64,000 bases of DNA from Phycisphaerales bacterium (lineage in GTDB: Bacteria; Planctomycetota; Phycisphaerae; Phycisphaerales; SM1A02), in the NCBI GenBank assembly GCA_022446885.1, contig JAKVBU010000009.1:115459-179458 (forward strand), read 5' to 3'. Shown here piece after piece: positions 52,453 to 62,565 of this stretch. Position numbers and translations under genes: made by a program. Under the pieces are notes generated by a model that searched no databases, was not told the origin of the DNA, and saw nothing but the letters and a program-made list of their open reading frames with translations. How positions within the stretch are numbered: position 1 is the first letter of the stretch; every line of letters starts with the position of its first letter.

Positions 52453-54395
52453 TGGCATCACCTCGCCGATTCGGATTCACCATGGTCGAGCTGATTGTCT
52501 CGATCGGTGTGCTGGTCGTGATCATTCTGGTGACGGCCCAGGTCTTTCAGGACGCAAGCGCCGTAACTCGAATGGGGCAGGCATCCAGCGATGTGTTGCA
52601 GGAGTCCGTGGCCATAGAGCGGCAGATGCGATCCGACCTGGCTCGCATGTCTCCCGACGGCGTGCTTGCGATTCACAGTGTCGAAGTGCCCAACAACTAC
52701 AACCGTGCCCGCTGGGACGGCGAAGGCACCCGGCCCGGCCTCATCAACCCGAGTCTTGCCACCGACGCCCCGGTCCGCTGCGATCAGCTCGTGTTCTTTG
52801 TCGAGGGATTCGAGCGTTCATTGGCCTACGGTTCAAATCTGGGCTACTCCGTCATTCCGGGCATGGCGGCCAAGACCATCGGCCAGGCCGGCATGATCCG
52901 ATATGGGCATGCCTTGCAGTTTCCGGAGTTGGGCCGGTACGAGGCTCGTCCGGGCATGCTGCAGAATGGTCAGCCGCAGTTCACTGCGGAAGACGTCGAT
53001 CTGAATGCGATTCGTGACGACGACGGGCTGCTGTCTCACCTGACGCCCTTCCATCAGCACAATGTGAATTCGATATTTGGTGGGCCACTCCCGACGGTCT
53101 GGACCACATACACATTGGGCAACACCGGGGGCTCGGCCAATCTGTACAACCAGGTGCCAGGTAATGGCATCAACGGCTCGCAACCGGAAGCCCGTCGCTG
53201 GCTGTTCACTCGCACTGCCGTCGCACTGGGTGATGACGACTCACAGGCGCCTAACTCACGACAGAAGCGGGTCTATCAGAACGAAACGCTGTCACAGGAG
53301 ACGCTTCTGCCGCTTGACCCGCGAGAGGGTGTTGCAGATCCCGACAACAACACTGGATCGCAGTGGGGATTCAGCTCCAAGGCGCCGGTGATCGACTATG
53401 GCCGTGTAGACGTATCCGCCATGTCGTTGGCTGATCTGCGCAAAGTGCTTCTGCTGTCAAGCAGTAGTGGCGGGAGCGCCCGTCGCCCTTGGATTCAAGG
53501 TGTGGATGACCCCAACGACGCCGGCAGCTACGGCACGCATGGAATCGTCGATGGGGGCGCCTGTCCCGGCGACGGAGATCAGCAGGCCATCATCAAGTCA
53601 TTGGTCTCGACGGCGCGTGCCGAGCGAGTGCCACCGGGCAACACACGTTGGGATCAGGCGCTCACAAACAACGTGCTGGGCACGGCCGTCTCGAATCTTG
53701 TCATCGAGTGGACGTGGAGCGAAGACATCGGCGAAGCCACCGGAACACAGTGGCCTCGATTGGTAGATGCCAATGTTCGCTGGCACGGTCTCCGGGCTGA
53801 CAGTCAGCAGGTGCCGGCCGAACTCGATGCCATGCTCGATCCGCCACCGGGCATTGCTGACGCTGAGACCGATGGGGTGGATCCCTCGGTCGATCAACTC
53901 TGGTTCGGATTGCCCTCCAGCACTGATGGCAATGGCCAGACTGATCGCTGGGACCGGCGTGTCGTGACCTTCGGGCAGTTCGCTGCGGCCGCACCGGGCC
54001 TAGACACGGGATCCCCGCTCTACAACGGTGACGAATTTCATCAGGAGGTGCCCTCGACAGGCGCACCCTCACTGGTCTGGGCCGATCCTGAAGATGACGA
54101 CCCGACGGACAGCGTCAATCTCAATGCCATTGACATGGTCGAGGTTGAGGGAGCGTTCGGAGATGTCCCACGGGTTCGCCAGTACTGGGCCCTGTTCGGT
54201 CCGAATCACAGCGAGCCGCTCCTTGACGTCGATTCCGACAACAACGGGCTGCTCGACCCGGATCCCTCATTCACCCCCTGGCCTACGGCGCTGCGAATCA
54301 CCATGACAATTCATGATGCCGGGATGAACCTTGAAGGCGGTCGAACCGTTCAGTTCGTCGTGCCCCTGCCCGAGCGGAACGGGGGCCGCCCATGA
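52452..54395 (+). CDS. gspJ: GspJ-like (PilW-type) minor pseudopilin
   Basis: A 647-residue prepilin-like protein from ATG 52452. The N-terminus reads MASPRRFG then FTMVELIVSIGVLVVIILV: Gly cleavage site and Glu5 are present. The following helix (VLQESVAIERQMRSDLARMS) is as in GspJ/PilW proteins. Family members usually have about 200 residues. The rest has no recognised domain, is Asp/Gly/Pro-rich, and carries runs such as DVDSDNNGLLDPDPS. The order directly before the GspK-like gene supports the J call; the start of that gene overlaps the stop (ATGA). Confidence 0.8.
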   Translation: MASPRRFGFTMVELIVSIGVLVVIILVTAQVFQDASAVTRMGQASSDVLQESVAIERQMRSDLARMSPDGVLAIHSVEVPNNYNRARWDGEGTRPGLINPSLATDAPVRCDQLVFFVEGFERSLAYGSNLGYSVIPGMAAKTIGQAGMIRYGHALQFPELGRYEARPGMLQNGQPQFTAEDVDLNAIRDDDGLLSHLTPFHQHNVNSIFGGPLPTVWTTYTLGNTGGSANLYNQVPGNGINGSQPEARRWLFTRTAVALGDDDSQAPNSRQKRVYQNETLSQETLLPLDPREGVADPDNNTGSQWGFSSKAPVIDYGRVDVSAMSLADLRKVLLLSSSSGGSARRPWIQGVDDPNDAGSYGTHGIVDGGACPGDGDQQAIIKSLVSTARAERVPPGNTRWDQALTNNVLGTAVSNLVIEWTWSEDIGEATGTQWPRLVDANVRWHGLRADSQQVPAELDAMLDPPPGIADAETDGVDPSVDQLWFGLPSSTDGNGQTDRWDRRVVTFGQFAAAAPGLDTGSPLYNGDEFHQEVPSTGAPSLVWADPEDDDPTDSVNLNAIDMVEVEGAFGDVPRVRQYWALFGPNHSEPLLDVDSDNNGLLDPDPSFTPWPTALRITMTIHDAGMNLEGGRTVQFVVPLPERNGGRP

Positions 54396-57300
54396 CCTAC
54401 CCGCCCATGCCACCGACCGACCAGACTGCTCCAAAACGCTTTCAAACGGCTCATGAACGACGCGGCAACGCCATCATTTTGGTGTCGGCGCTGCTGGTGC
54501 TGCTGGTGTTGTTGGCCACCGTGTACCTGACCAAGGTCCGTGGCCTGCGTGAGGCCGGCCAAGCCACCCGCAAGGCGATGCAGCGAGACAGTTCCGTAGA
54601 GGGTGTGGCTGAGGCTATCGCGGCTGAGGTGGCGGGGAACCTGTTCGTTCGCAATATCGACTACGACGTCAATCTTGAGTATGCCGGCGGCTTCCCGCCG
54701 GATCAGGGCCGCCGGACAGTGCCCGATGAGCACGCCGAGCGACATGGCGTCGATCCGTTCTTCGCATGGAATCACGCGCCCTTCGAGACGGTGCCTTGGA
54801 CGAATCCCCCCGACTGGCTGACCTGGCCTATCAAGCCCGGTCCGCTGCGCGACTATGTCGAGGAGGGCGGAACGTTCGACCCGGCCTCGCCGGGCGTCTG
54901 GACGTGGCCCACGGAGTTGGCCTTTGACGGTTCAGCCATCTCGCTCTTTCCTGGTTACCTGGGGGGCGACACGGGCAATGGTGTTGACCTGTCGGCAGGA
55001 GTCGATCCCACCAAGGCGGTACTGGATCCGGCGCAGAACCCACTGGGCGATCCGGGCGTGGCCGACACCCGATTTCTTCGTGATCTGGAGCCCCAACGAG
55101 TCGGGGCGAGAACACGCGACTACGAAAGCAGTTTCGATCCCAATTACGAACCGCTCCGTGATCTTGCCTACACGGGCGGCCGCATGGCCAATATGTACTC
55201 CCATTGGCGGCACATGTCGTACATACCCGCCGCGTGGAACGGATGGCGGCTCTGTCGCGACATCGCCGACGTCACCGGTGTGCGCACCAAGCTCGGACCG
55301 GACGGGCACCCCGATGGTGAGACAGCCTGGGCCGACCAGCGCATCTACTACGGCGGCCTTCTGGATCGCCTCGATGTGCCCGTCGAGCAATTCCCGGCAA
55401 TGATGCCCACCTTCGGAGCGGGAATGGACCGCCTGACCGGCGGGTTTGACGTAGACGGCGATGGTGATGTCACGGGCAGCAGCGACATCGACAATGGCGC
55501 CTCGGTGTTCCTGCCGCCGGATGGATCGGCCGCCCAGATCGACTTCACCGACGACACGTTTTCCTATTACCTCACCAATCACTGGGATCATTGGGACCGG
55601 TTGCGTCACTGGTTCACGCCACTGGGCTACAGGCAGGCCATGCATGCTGCCCGCTTCGGCATTGGCAACGGCATTCCCGTGAATCTCTATCGCATGGACG
55701 ATCTCGATGGCGACGGTGTCACCGGCGAGGTGGGGGAGCGTCCCAGCGACCAGTTCATCAAGGACACGCCCGCCTGGCACGTCGGTCGTTCATTGACCGA
55801 CACCGACGGCGATGGCTTCACCGACTCGTGGTGGTTCCTGACTCCGTGGGAAGGCCCAGATGGCACGCGACAGATCGTTGGCGTCTCGGTCACGGACAAC
55901 AGTGGCCGGCTGAATGTCAATACCGCGACCCGCTTCTTCCCCTATGACCGGGTGAACACCTCCAGCCGCTACAACAGCGAGTCGACCCGCGGCCATACCC
56001 CTGCAGATGTGGCCATGGTGGGGCAGAACTTTGCACCCTTCGGCAGCAATAACGACACATTCTCACCCATCGGTCGTCCCACCTGGAACGTGGGCTTCTT
56101 CGATTACGAAGGGCACCAGCCGGTGTTCCTGACCGGCGATCAGAGCAACTCGTCATTCCCAGGGCTGCACGGTGGCTGGAACCGCGGGTGGAGCCCGTTC
56201 CTGTGGAATCCGTGGGACGCCACCAGCCCGGTAGATGCCATGGTCGGGTGGCGGGCCGAGCGATGGCAGGAGCCCGGAGACTGGACCCGCAGCCTGCTGG
56301 GCAATCTCGGGCTGAGGGGCAATCTGGGCTGGCCTGACAGCGGCTTGGACGACATCAATGATCGTGACAACCGTCGCTACCTGACCCAGACCACGGGCGG
56401 TGTTTCTCGCAGCCCGCAGTCTGTGACGACGCCCTTTGGCCTGTCCGACGAACTCGAGCTTCGGGCGTACGAGGGCAACAACCTGCCGTGGCTCTTCTCC
56501 CGCCTGGAACGGGCAACCGGTCAGGCCTCTGAAGGCTATGGCACCGGTGAGCATCCGTTGCGTGGCCAGACCGAACGGGCCGAGAGCGTGCAGGGCTTGG
56601 ATCGGCTCGACGTGCGTCAGCATGCCTCCGACCTGCGGCACAGGCTGACCACAGTCAACGGGGCCCGCAATGACCTGCTGCCCCAGCATCTCTGGTGGGA
56701 GCATCGTGCCCCCCGCCCCGACCCCCGGTCGTTCACCCTGGTTGGCGCCGCTGCTGGAAGCGTGCCGACATCGCAGGCGGCCTATGACCGTCTCTGGATC
56801 GACGCCCGCGATCAGATGCACACCAAGATCGATCTGCGGGGGTGGCCGCGCCAGGCCCTCAACAGCGACTGGCTGCAGTATGTCAACGAGGCGCTGCTGG
56901 ATCAATTGGGCTGGTATCGCCAGCGCACCTTCGAGCAGCGATTGACGCCGTCGATCATGTTGGCCCTCACCGGCGGTGATGTCACGGAGCGTGACCCAAG
57001 ACAGCCGGGCCTTGCATCGGCATCAATGCCGCTCGACGTGAATGCCGACTTGATCGCCGACAAGCCCGGCAAGCGGCAGTCTTACTTCGGTTACGACGAT
57101 GCGTCTTGGGAACGCACGCGTCGGATCGCCACCGCGTTGGGGCAGTCCATTGAGGCGCGGCGCCGCCCGCGGCTCATCAACCCATGGAATGACACCGATG
57201 TTTTCTCGGGCGGTGTCACCTTGGACATGGGCCCGTACCCCATCGACGTTCAGGATCCAGCCCACCCCGATGCCATCAACCGCAAGAACAACGTGGCTGG

Positions 57301-60300
57301 CGCCAAGCCGCTGCACGTGTTCCTGCCGGGCATGGATCCTCGCGATGACAGTTTCCTGCTCGACTACGACGCTTCCACTGGCAATCAGGCGTTGCTTGGA
57401 ATCGATCAATGGGATGGCTGGCCCCAGAAGATTGGCGACACGCCAATTGTCGGTATCGACCCCCCGAATCTGAATCTGGTGGATGACGCCATCGATCTCT
57501 CTGATGCTGGCGGCCTCAATGCAGTGACGCTGGCCAAGCGGTGGGGGCTCACAGGTGTTCCTTCGGGTCCGTGGCAGACCATCAACAAGCCCCAGCAGGC
57601 CGATGCCGACATCGAGTTCGAGTACTCGCAGGAGCGGCCCGCCGCCGAGCTTTTTGAGGAAGCGTGGGATCCGCATGTCTTCGTGCAGAAGGCCGAACCG
57701 CAGCCTGTGATCGGTGAAGTGTTCGTGGCGCATGTAGGCCGCCCCTGGATGATTCCCGGTGACATCCCCAGCGCAGAGTCGTTCGGCTTCCGTCGCAGAG
57801 GCAACCTGGGCAGCGCCTCCAACGAGTGGATCATGGCCACGGCATACGGTGACGATGACCGATCCGTGCTCGACTCTGCTGGCAACGGCACCAACGGCAA
57901 CGGCAGCGACGATCCCATCACATCACCGCCGCGTGATGCCGACGATCTTGATGACTTCATCGAGCCCGCTGCCCCAGTCACGGTGATGGCGGTGCAGATT
58001 CTCAACCCCTTCGATGTTCCCATCAGGCTCTTCGATCGCAACCCTGTGACAGGCCTTTGGGATCTACCCCGATTCAGCCTGAAGTTCCTGCGAGAGAATC
58101 GCTTTGACCCCGAGTCGCCGGCTGCGTTCGAACTGGTGCTGGCTCCCAATTCGCTCTACGCAGCGGCGCCCGATGCCACCATGCCCCGCATTGAGCCGCT
58201 CTCGAACGGGTTCCGCGATGACGGTCTGCCCAATAATCTTGGAGCGGCTCGGTTCTCGAGCGAGGATCTGTCCAGCCCCTGGTTCCTGCCGCCAGCCTCC
58301 GATGATCGCCCCTACGCGTTGACGATTCTGCTCAACGGCATCGAAGGGCTTGAAGGTGCTTCTGAGTCTTTCGAGTTGGCTGCCAATCCGGACGCTTGGG
58401 ACGCGACCAACAAGGTCGTCGATGCGTCCGAAGATGCCATCGTCGGTTATCACCCGCTTGATGCCCACATCTATGCCCAGGGCGACGGCGTTTCGGATGA
58501 AGCCGAAGCGTGGATCGACTACCTCGACCTGTTGCCGTCGGAGCAGCCATGGGGCGATGTCGTCACCGAGCCTACCACGGGGCTCTATCGCAGTTATCTG
58601 CCCGGCGATCTCGTTTGGCGGGTCGTTGCTGATGAAGACCCCTGGTCAACAGGCAACGAGGAAGCGGTGCCGCTGCCCATGTACGCCTCTGATTGGTATG
58701 CCAGCGACATGGGCGAAGACTTCGAAGGTCCTTCCATCGATCCGGACTTCGGCGTGGCGCTCGAATTGGTTCGTAAGGTCTATCTGGATACCGATGCCAA
58801 CCTCGTGCCGGAAGACACGACCTTTGACGGGGTGTACTCGCATCACGACGCCGTCGATGTCGTCATTGACCGCACTGTGGGCACCGATGGCAAAGACGAA
58901 CTGGCTGTCGTCCTGACCGATCAGATGCCTCGCTTCAGGCTGCCCTCATTCCAGGATCTCAACACTGGCGCCGATGCCAACTTCGTGCCCCAGCCATCCG
59001 ATCAGGATCCTCCGGGCTTCCCGACGCGAGTTGACGGGATTTTCGGCAACGGCATCGGTCCGGACATCGACGGCGACGGTAATGCCGACCCCTCCGTGCT
59101 CTTCCCCCGCATGCTGGCCGACTGGCCTAGCGCGATCAATGTGCAAGACGGCGACAGCGATTATCAGGATCCCGACAAGAACGGGTTCACCACGCTGCCG
59201 CCGGCCAGCCGCCTCGATCCCTATTACGCCAGATGGAGCCAGTGGGCTCGCTATGCCCGACCGTGGTCTGTTGACGATTGCGATGTGGACATCAGCATCG
59301 ACGGCGATCAGATTCCCCGGCCCGAGCATCTTGCCCGAGTTGGCCGGCAGATCGCCCGTCCGGATCGGCGTGGCCCACGCTTTGCCATCGGCGAAGGTCG
59401 TGTGACGGCATCATGGTCACGCGAGGCGGCGATCGGTCTGGGCACCATGCCCAATAACGGCGCCAGCGGAGCGGTCAATGAGGTGAGCCAGTTGTCGCTA
59501 GCGGCGCCCGTACACGAGCACGGCAGCCATGGCGGTGCCGCAGCGCTGCGTGAAGATCCGTTGCTGGTCGATGCGAATCTGCCCCCAGTAGATCCGGTAG
59601 AAGCGGCCCAGCGTCTGCTCGCGCAGGGATATGCCGGCACCGTGCTCACCGATCTGGCGGCTGACACCGACGACTCCAAGGAGTTGGCCCGCAAACTGCG
59701 CAGCCGCCGCTACGCCGAGCAGTGCGCCCGACTTGGTGCGAACCCAGGCTACACCGAGCCCACCGCCGTGGCCACGTGGACGGTCAACGATGGCGACGTC
59801 GATGTGGATCTCACCCCACGTGAAGTGCTGGTGGGCGTGCTTGACGATCCCCGCTATGACGCCGGTGGTGATCCTGAAGGCGGCCTGCCCGCCAACCACA
59901 CGCTGCTGGGCGGTGCAGCTTGGCCAGATAGCGAATACACCAGGCAGGAAGTGCTCGACGGCGATCCCGCCGCTGACGGATGGCCGCTGGTCTACGTGAC
60001 GTTCGAAAGCTCGATTCCACCCAACCCGCATGCCCAAGCGAATGAAGGCAATCCGATGCGAGTTGGCACTACGTATCACGACGCCCTTGGCTGGAACCAC
60101 GGCCGCTTCTACGACGCTCGTTGGGACCCCGAGGGCCTTGGCCGCTACGACTTCGACGGCAATGGCGATGCCGATCAGCCGTTGACGTCCGATGAGTGGA
60201 ACGACCATCATCCCGGCAGTCTCAATGGCGTCACGCCGCACGGCAATCCATACGCCTACCCCTGGATGACTCGCACGACCCGGCTGCCCTGGCGCATCAA

Positions 60301-62503
60301 GACCGACAGCGTCAACGGAATTGCCGACACCCTCGAGTGGCACGCATTCCGTTGCGAAAAGCCGCATGCATTCGGGTTCGGCGCCACGATGACGTCGCGT
60401 GGTCGAACGGGCGATGGCGACTGGCGCTACGGTCGCCGTGATGGCGGTTGGGGCGGCGACATGGACGGCGATCTCGACGGCGACAACAACGCAGACACCG
60501 ACATGCTGCCGTGGTCCTTCGCGGACAAGGGCCTGTATGGCTTCCGCGAGATCGATGGCGATGTGCTGATGCCTTCCGGGTTCACGATGCCCTCAACCCG
60601 CATCCGCAATTACGAGCAGGTCGGTGAAGTGCTCGATGAGATGGCCGCCGGTACCGAACTTTGGATGCCGCTGCAGGACACCGGAGAGGTCCTCGACCCG
60701 CCGGTCTGGCCGACAGCTACACCCAATCCGTTTTTCCCAGATCTCAGTGGTCAGCAGTACATCGTTACACGTCAGTGGCCACCCGTGCCAGCAGTGCCCG
60801 CAGCTGGACATGACAGCTCCGGTGCGAGTGTGCCAGGGGCTCGCCGAACGTGGCCCGTCACGCTGCGGACACTTCCCGAGTGGCTCTCCGATATGGGCCA
60901 TGGTGGTCGCCTGTCGCTCAATGGCGGCAACGATCCATTCAATGTGGTTGTAGGCGCGAACCCACCAGGCACCGAAGCCGTGCTGGGCACAGATGCCGCG
61001 GCCACAAGCGTGCCTGACTGGGTGCTCAGTTCAGACGATCCTCGACATCTGGATCCCGGGCAGCCTGCAGCGGGGCGAGTCGCCGACCTCTTCGTGTGTG
61101 ACGGACCAGGGCTCTACGATCTGTCTGACAACGCCCACTGGATCGATGGTGGCGATCCCAATGGCCCTGACGGCTTCCCCGATGATGAGTACTACGGCAC
61201 CTCAAGCTATCAGCGTGCCACGGGGCGTGATCCGTCGTTCCGAAACGCATCGAGTTTCGAAGGCCAGAGTGTTTCGGGCATGGTCAACATCAATACGGCG
61301 CCCGTTGAGGTGCTGCGGGCGCTACCGCACATGACTCGATTGGTGCATGGGTCTCCCGATCGGCAGGGGGGCACTGCCGCCTATGCAGGCATGCTCGACT
61401 CTCCGCCGGCTTCCGATCAGACCCGGCCCATTTCGCGTCATCCCCGTAGCGGCCTTCCCGAAGCCATCGTGCAATATCGCGATGCCATGGGCACGCCCGC
61501 ATTCGAGCGTTGGGATGCCCAGAACGACCCCAATGGCAAGTGGAGCGTGTTCAGTTCCACACGGCGTGATCTGGTGCCCGGTTGGGCAGCTGGACCGTCC
61601 TATGCTGATCGTGGGGCTCGCTTCCACCCCTTTGGTGGTCAGGCTACCTGGAACATGGACGACGCCTATGCCTCGCTGGGCAAGGAAGTCATTGCCGACC
61701 ACTGTGTTCGAACAAGTGATGGCACGCGTGGGTTCGCCACCATCGGCCAGCTCTTCGCATTGCGCCGGCCGGCGATGTATGACTTCGGTCTGACAGACTT
61801 CACCCAGGACGGTGTGGAAGATGTCGATCGTCGCGAGCCGCTGGGATCCTCAATGAACTCCGATGCTTGGCGCATCGACTTCGCTGCCCGCAACCCGTTT
61901 GGCTGGCAGGGTGAGCAGGTCGAGGGGCCGTTCGATGATCAAGACCCCGATGCCAACTCGCCCTTCTGGGATCCATGGCGTGGCCGCTACATCGACAACC
62001 CCGGCGCCTTCCTGTCTACCGACACCGATCGGCTCTACGACGCCCAGAATCATCAGGGCTTCGATGCCTTGCTGCGGCGTGCAGATGGCGTCTATGGCTC
62101 GGCCGCCTCGTCTCAGGGTGGACTCATGTACCCCTATGCGGACCCACTCGATCCGGAGTTCAACAGCAGCATGCCCTACGTCGGCGACCCCAACACGGCC
62201 GGGTCAACCGAGCCACGCCTCACCGAGGTGCTGCTCACCGGCGACCGGGTTGCGGGCGATAAGGAAGAGTCTGCCCTGCTCTTTTCGGGCATCAGCAATC
62301 TGATCACGACACGCAGTGACGTCTTTACCGTGCACCTGCGGGTACGAACATTCAAGCAGGATCCCGAGACAGGCGTCTGGGACGCCACCGACAAGGCCAA
62401 CATCGTCGATGATGCCCGCTACGTCATGGTGATCGATCGAAGCAGCGTGGACTCACCCGGTGATCAGCCCGACATTCTGATGATGGAGCGGATCCAAGAC
62501 TGA
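54392..62503 (+). CDS. gspK: Giant GspK-like (PilX-type) tip pseudopilin
   Basis: A 2703-residue protein in one uninterrupted frame. Residues 21-50 (HERRGNAIILVSALLVLLVL, then ATVYLTKVRGL) form a GspK-type leader: RG before the membrane helix and no Glu5, as usual for K. Two internal blocks resemble GspK signatures: DNSGRLNVNTATRFF near residue 505 and SGMVNINTAPVEVLRALPHM near 2295. GspK has about 330 residues, so here nearly 1800 residues sit between the two blocks. Many Asp-rich loops of calcium type occur (DVDGDGDVTG, DLDGDGVTGE, DTDGDGFTDS, PDIDGDGNADP, DFDGNGDADQ, DMDGDLDGDNNAD). No enzymatic domain was recognised. It probably sits at the fibre tip outside the inner membrane. Confidence 0.78.
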   Translation: MTYPPMPPTDQTAPKRFQTAHERRGNAIILVSALLVLLVLLATVYLTKVRGLREAGQATRKAMQRDSSVEGVAEAIAAEVAGNLFVRNIDYDVNLEYAGGFPPDQGRRTVPDEHAERHGVDPFFAWNHAPFETVPWTNPPDWLTWPIKPGPLRDYVEEGGTFDPASPGVWTWPTELAFDGSAISLFPGYLGGDTGNGVDLSAGVDPTKAVLDPAQNPLGDPGVADTRFLRDLEPQRVGARTRDYESSFDPNYEPLRDLAYTGGRMANMYSHWRHMSYIPAAWNGWRLCRDIADVTGVRTKLGPDGHPDGETAWADQRIYYGGLLDRLDVPVEQFPAMMPTFGAGMDRLTGGFDVDGDGDVTGSSDIDNGASVFLPPDGSAAQIDFTDDTFSYYLTNHWDHWDRLRHWFTPLGYRQAMHAARFGIGNGIPVNLYRMDDLDGDGVTGEVGERPSDQFIKDTPAWHVGRSLTDTDGDGFTDSWWFLTPWEGPDGTRQIVGVSVTDNSGRLNVNTATRFFPYDRVNTSSRYNSESTRGHTPADVAMVGQNFAPFGSNNDTFSPIGRPTWNVGFFDYEGHQPVFLTGDQSNSSFPGLHGGWNRGWSPFLWNPWDATSPVDAMVGWRAERWQEPGDWTRSLLGNLGLRGNLGWPDSGLDDINDRDNRRYLTQTTGGVSRSPQSVTTPFGLSDELELRAYEGNNLPWLFSRLERATGQASEGYGTGEHPLRGQTERAESVQGLDRLDVRQHASDLRHRLTTVNGARNDLLPQHLWWEHRAPRPDPRSFTLVGAAAGSVPTSQAAYDRLWIDARDQMHTKIDLRGWPRQALNSDWLQYVNEALLDQLGWYRQRTFEQRLTPSIMLALTGGDVTERDPRQPGLASASMPLDVNADLIADKPGKRQSYFGYDDASWERTRRIATALGQSIEARRRPRLINPWNDTDVFSGGVTLDMGPYPIDVQDPAHPDAINRKNNVAGAKPLHVFLPGMDPRDDSFLLDYDASTGNQALLGIDQWDGWPQKIGDTPIVGIDPPNLNLVDDAIDLSDAGGLNAVTLAKRWGLTGVPSGPWQTINKPQQADADIEFEYSQERPAAELFEEAWDPHVFVQKAEPQPVIGEVFVAHVGRPWMIPGDIPSAESFGFRRRGNLGSASNEWIMATAYGDDDRSVLDSAGNGTNGNGSDDPITSPPRDADDLDDFIEPAAPVTVMAVQILNPFDVPIRLFDRNPVTGLWDLPRFSLKFLRENRFDPESPAAFELVLAPNSLYAAAPDATMPRIEPLSNGFRDDGLPNNLGAARFSSEDLSSPWFLPPASDDRPYALTILLNGIEGLEGASESFELAANPDAWDATNKVVDASEDAIVGYHPLDAHIYAQGDGVSDEAEAWIDYLDLLPSEQPWGDVVTEPTTGLYRSYLPGDLVWRVVADEDPWSTGNEEAVPLPMYASDWYASDMGEDFEGPSIDPDFGVALELVRKVYLDTDANLVPEDTTFDGVYSHHDAVDVVIDRTVGTDGKDELAVVLTDQMPRFRLPSFQDLNTGADANFVPQPSDQDPPGFPTRVDGIFGNGIGPDIDGDGNADPSVLFPRMLADWPSAINVQDGDSDYQDPDKNGFTTLPPASRLDPYYARWSQWARYARPWSVDDCDVDISIDGDQIPRPEHLARVGRQIARPDRRGPRFAIGEGRVTASWSREAAIGLGTMPNNGASGAVNEVSQLSLAAPVHEHGSHGGAAALREDPLLVDANLPPVDPVEAAQRLLAQGYAGTVLTDLAADTDDSKELARKLRSRRYAEQCARLGANPGYTEPTAVATWTVNDGDVDVDLTPREVLVGVLDDPRYDAGGDPEGGLPANHTLLGGAAWPDSEYTRQEVLDGDPAADGWPLVYVTFESSIPPNPHAQANEGNPMRVGTTYHDALGWNHGRFYDARWDPEGLGRYDFDGNGDADQPLTSDEWNDHHPGSLNGVTPHGNPYAYPWMTRTTRLPWRIKTDSVNGIADTLEWHAFRCEKPHAFGFGATMTSRGRTGDGDWRYGRRDGGWGGDMDGDLDGDNNADTDMLPWSFADKGLYGFREIDGDVLMPSGFTMPSTRIRNYEQVGEVLDEMAAGTELWMPLQDTGEVLDPPVWPTATPNPFFPDLSGQQYIVTRQWPPVPAVPAAGHDSSGASVPGARRTWPVTLRTLPEWLSDMGHGGRLSLNGGNDPFNVVVGANPPGTEAVLGTDAAATSVPDWVLSSDDPRHLDPGQPAAGRVADLFVCDGPGLYDLSDNAHWIDGGDPNGPDGFPDDEYYGTSSYQRATGRDPSFRNASSFEGQSVSGMVNINTAPVEVLRALPHMTRLVHGSPDRQGGTAAYAGMLDSPPASDQTRPISRHPRSGLPEAIVQYRDAMGTPAFERWDAQNDPNGKWSVFSSTRRDLVPGWAAGPSYADRGARFHPFGGQATWNMDDAYASLGKEVIADHCVRTSDGTRGFATIGQLFALRRPAMYDFGLTDFTQDGVEDVDRREPLGSSMNSDAWRIDFAARNPFGWQGEQVEGPFDDQDPDANSPFWDPWRGRYIDNPGAFLSTDTDRLYDAQNHQGFDALLRRADGVYGSAASSQGGLMYPYADPLDPEFNSSMPYVGDPNTAGSTEPRLTEVLLTGDRVAGDKEESALLFSGISNLITTRSDVFTVHLRVRTFKQDPETGVWDATDKANIVDDARYVMVIDRSSVDSPGDQPDILMMERIQD

Positions 62504-62505
62504 TT

Positions 62506-62565
62506 GGGTGTGTGTGGGGGGAGACACCCCGAGTCACGCACGCGTGCCCACCTGAGCGTGGGTCA
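62506..62565. terminator. Hairpins between convergent gspK and uppS
   Basis: GGGTGT/ACACCC (62506-62511 and 62524-62529) and GCCCAC/GTGGGT (62546-62551 and 62558-62563, one G-U pair) lie in the 59-bp gap between the two stop codons. The second runs into the uppS stop. No T-run is present on either strand, so termination here is likely but weakly supported. Confidence 0.4.

Noticed and set aside
59498..60367. 289-residue minus-strand frame opposite the giant GspK-like gene
   Set aside because: The long plus-strand frame is continuous and starts with a normal pilin leader. The opposite frame is a codon-position shadow.
54392..62503. CRISPR-like or tandem DNA repeat in the giant gene
   Set aside because: The repeated look comes from similar Asp/Gly codons in DxDGDG loops; spacing and sequence differ, with no constant repeat and unique spacers.
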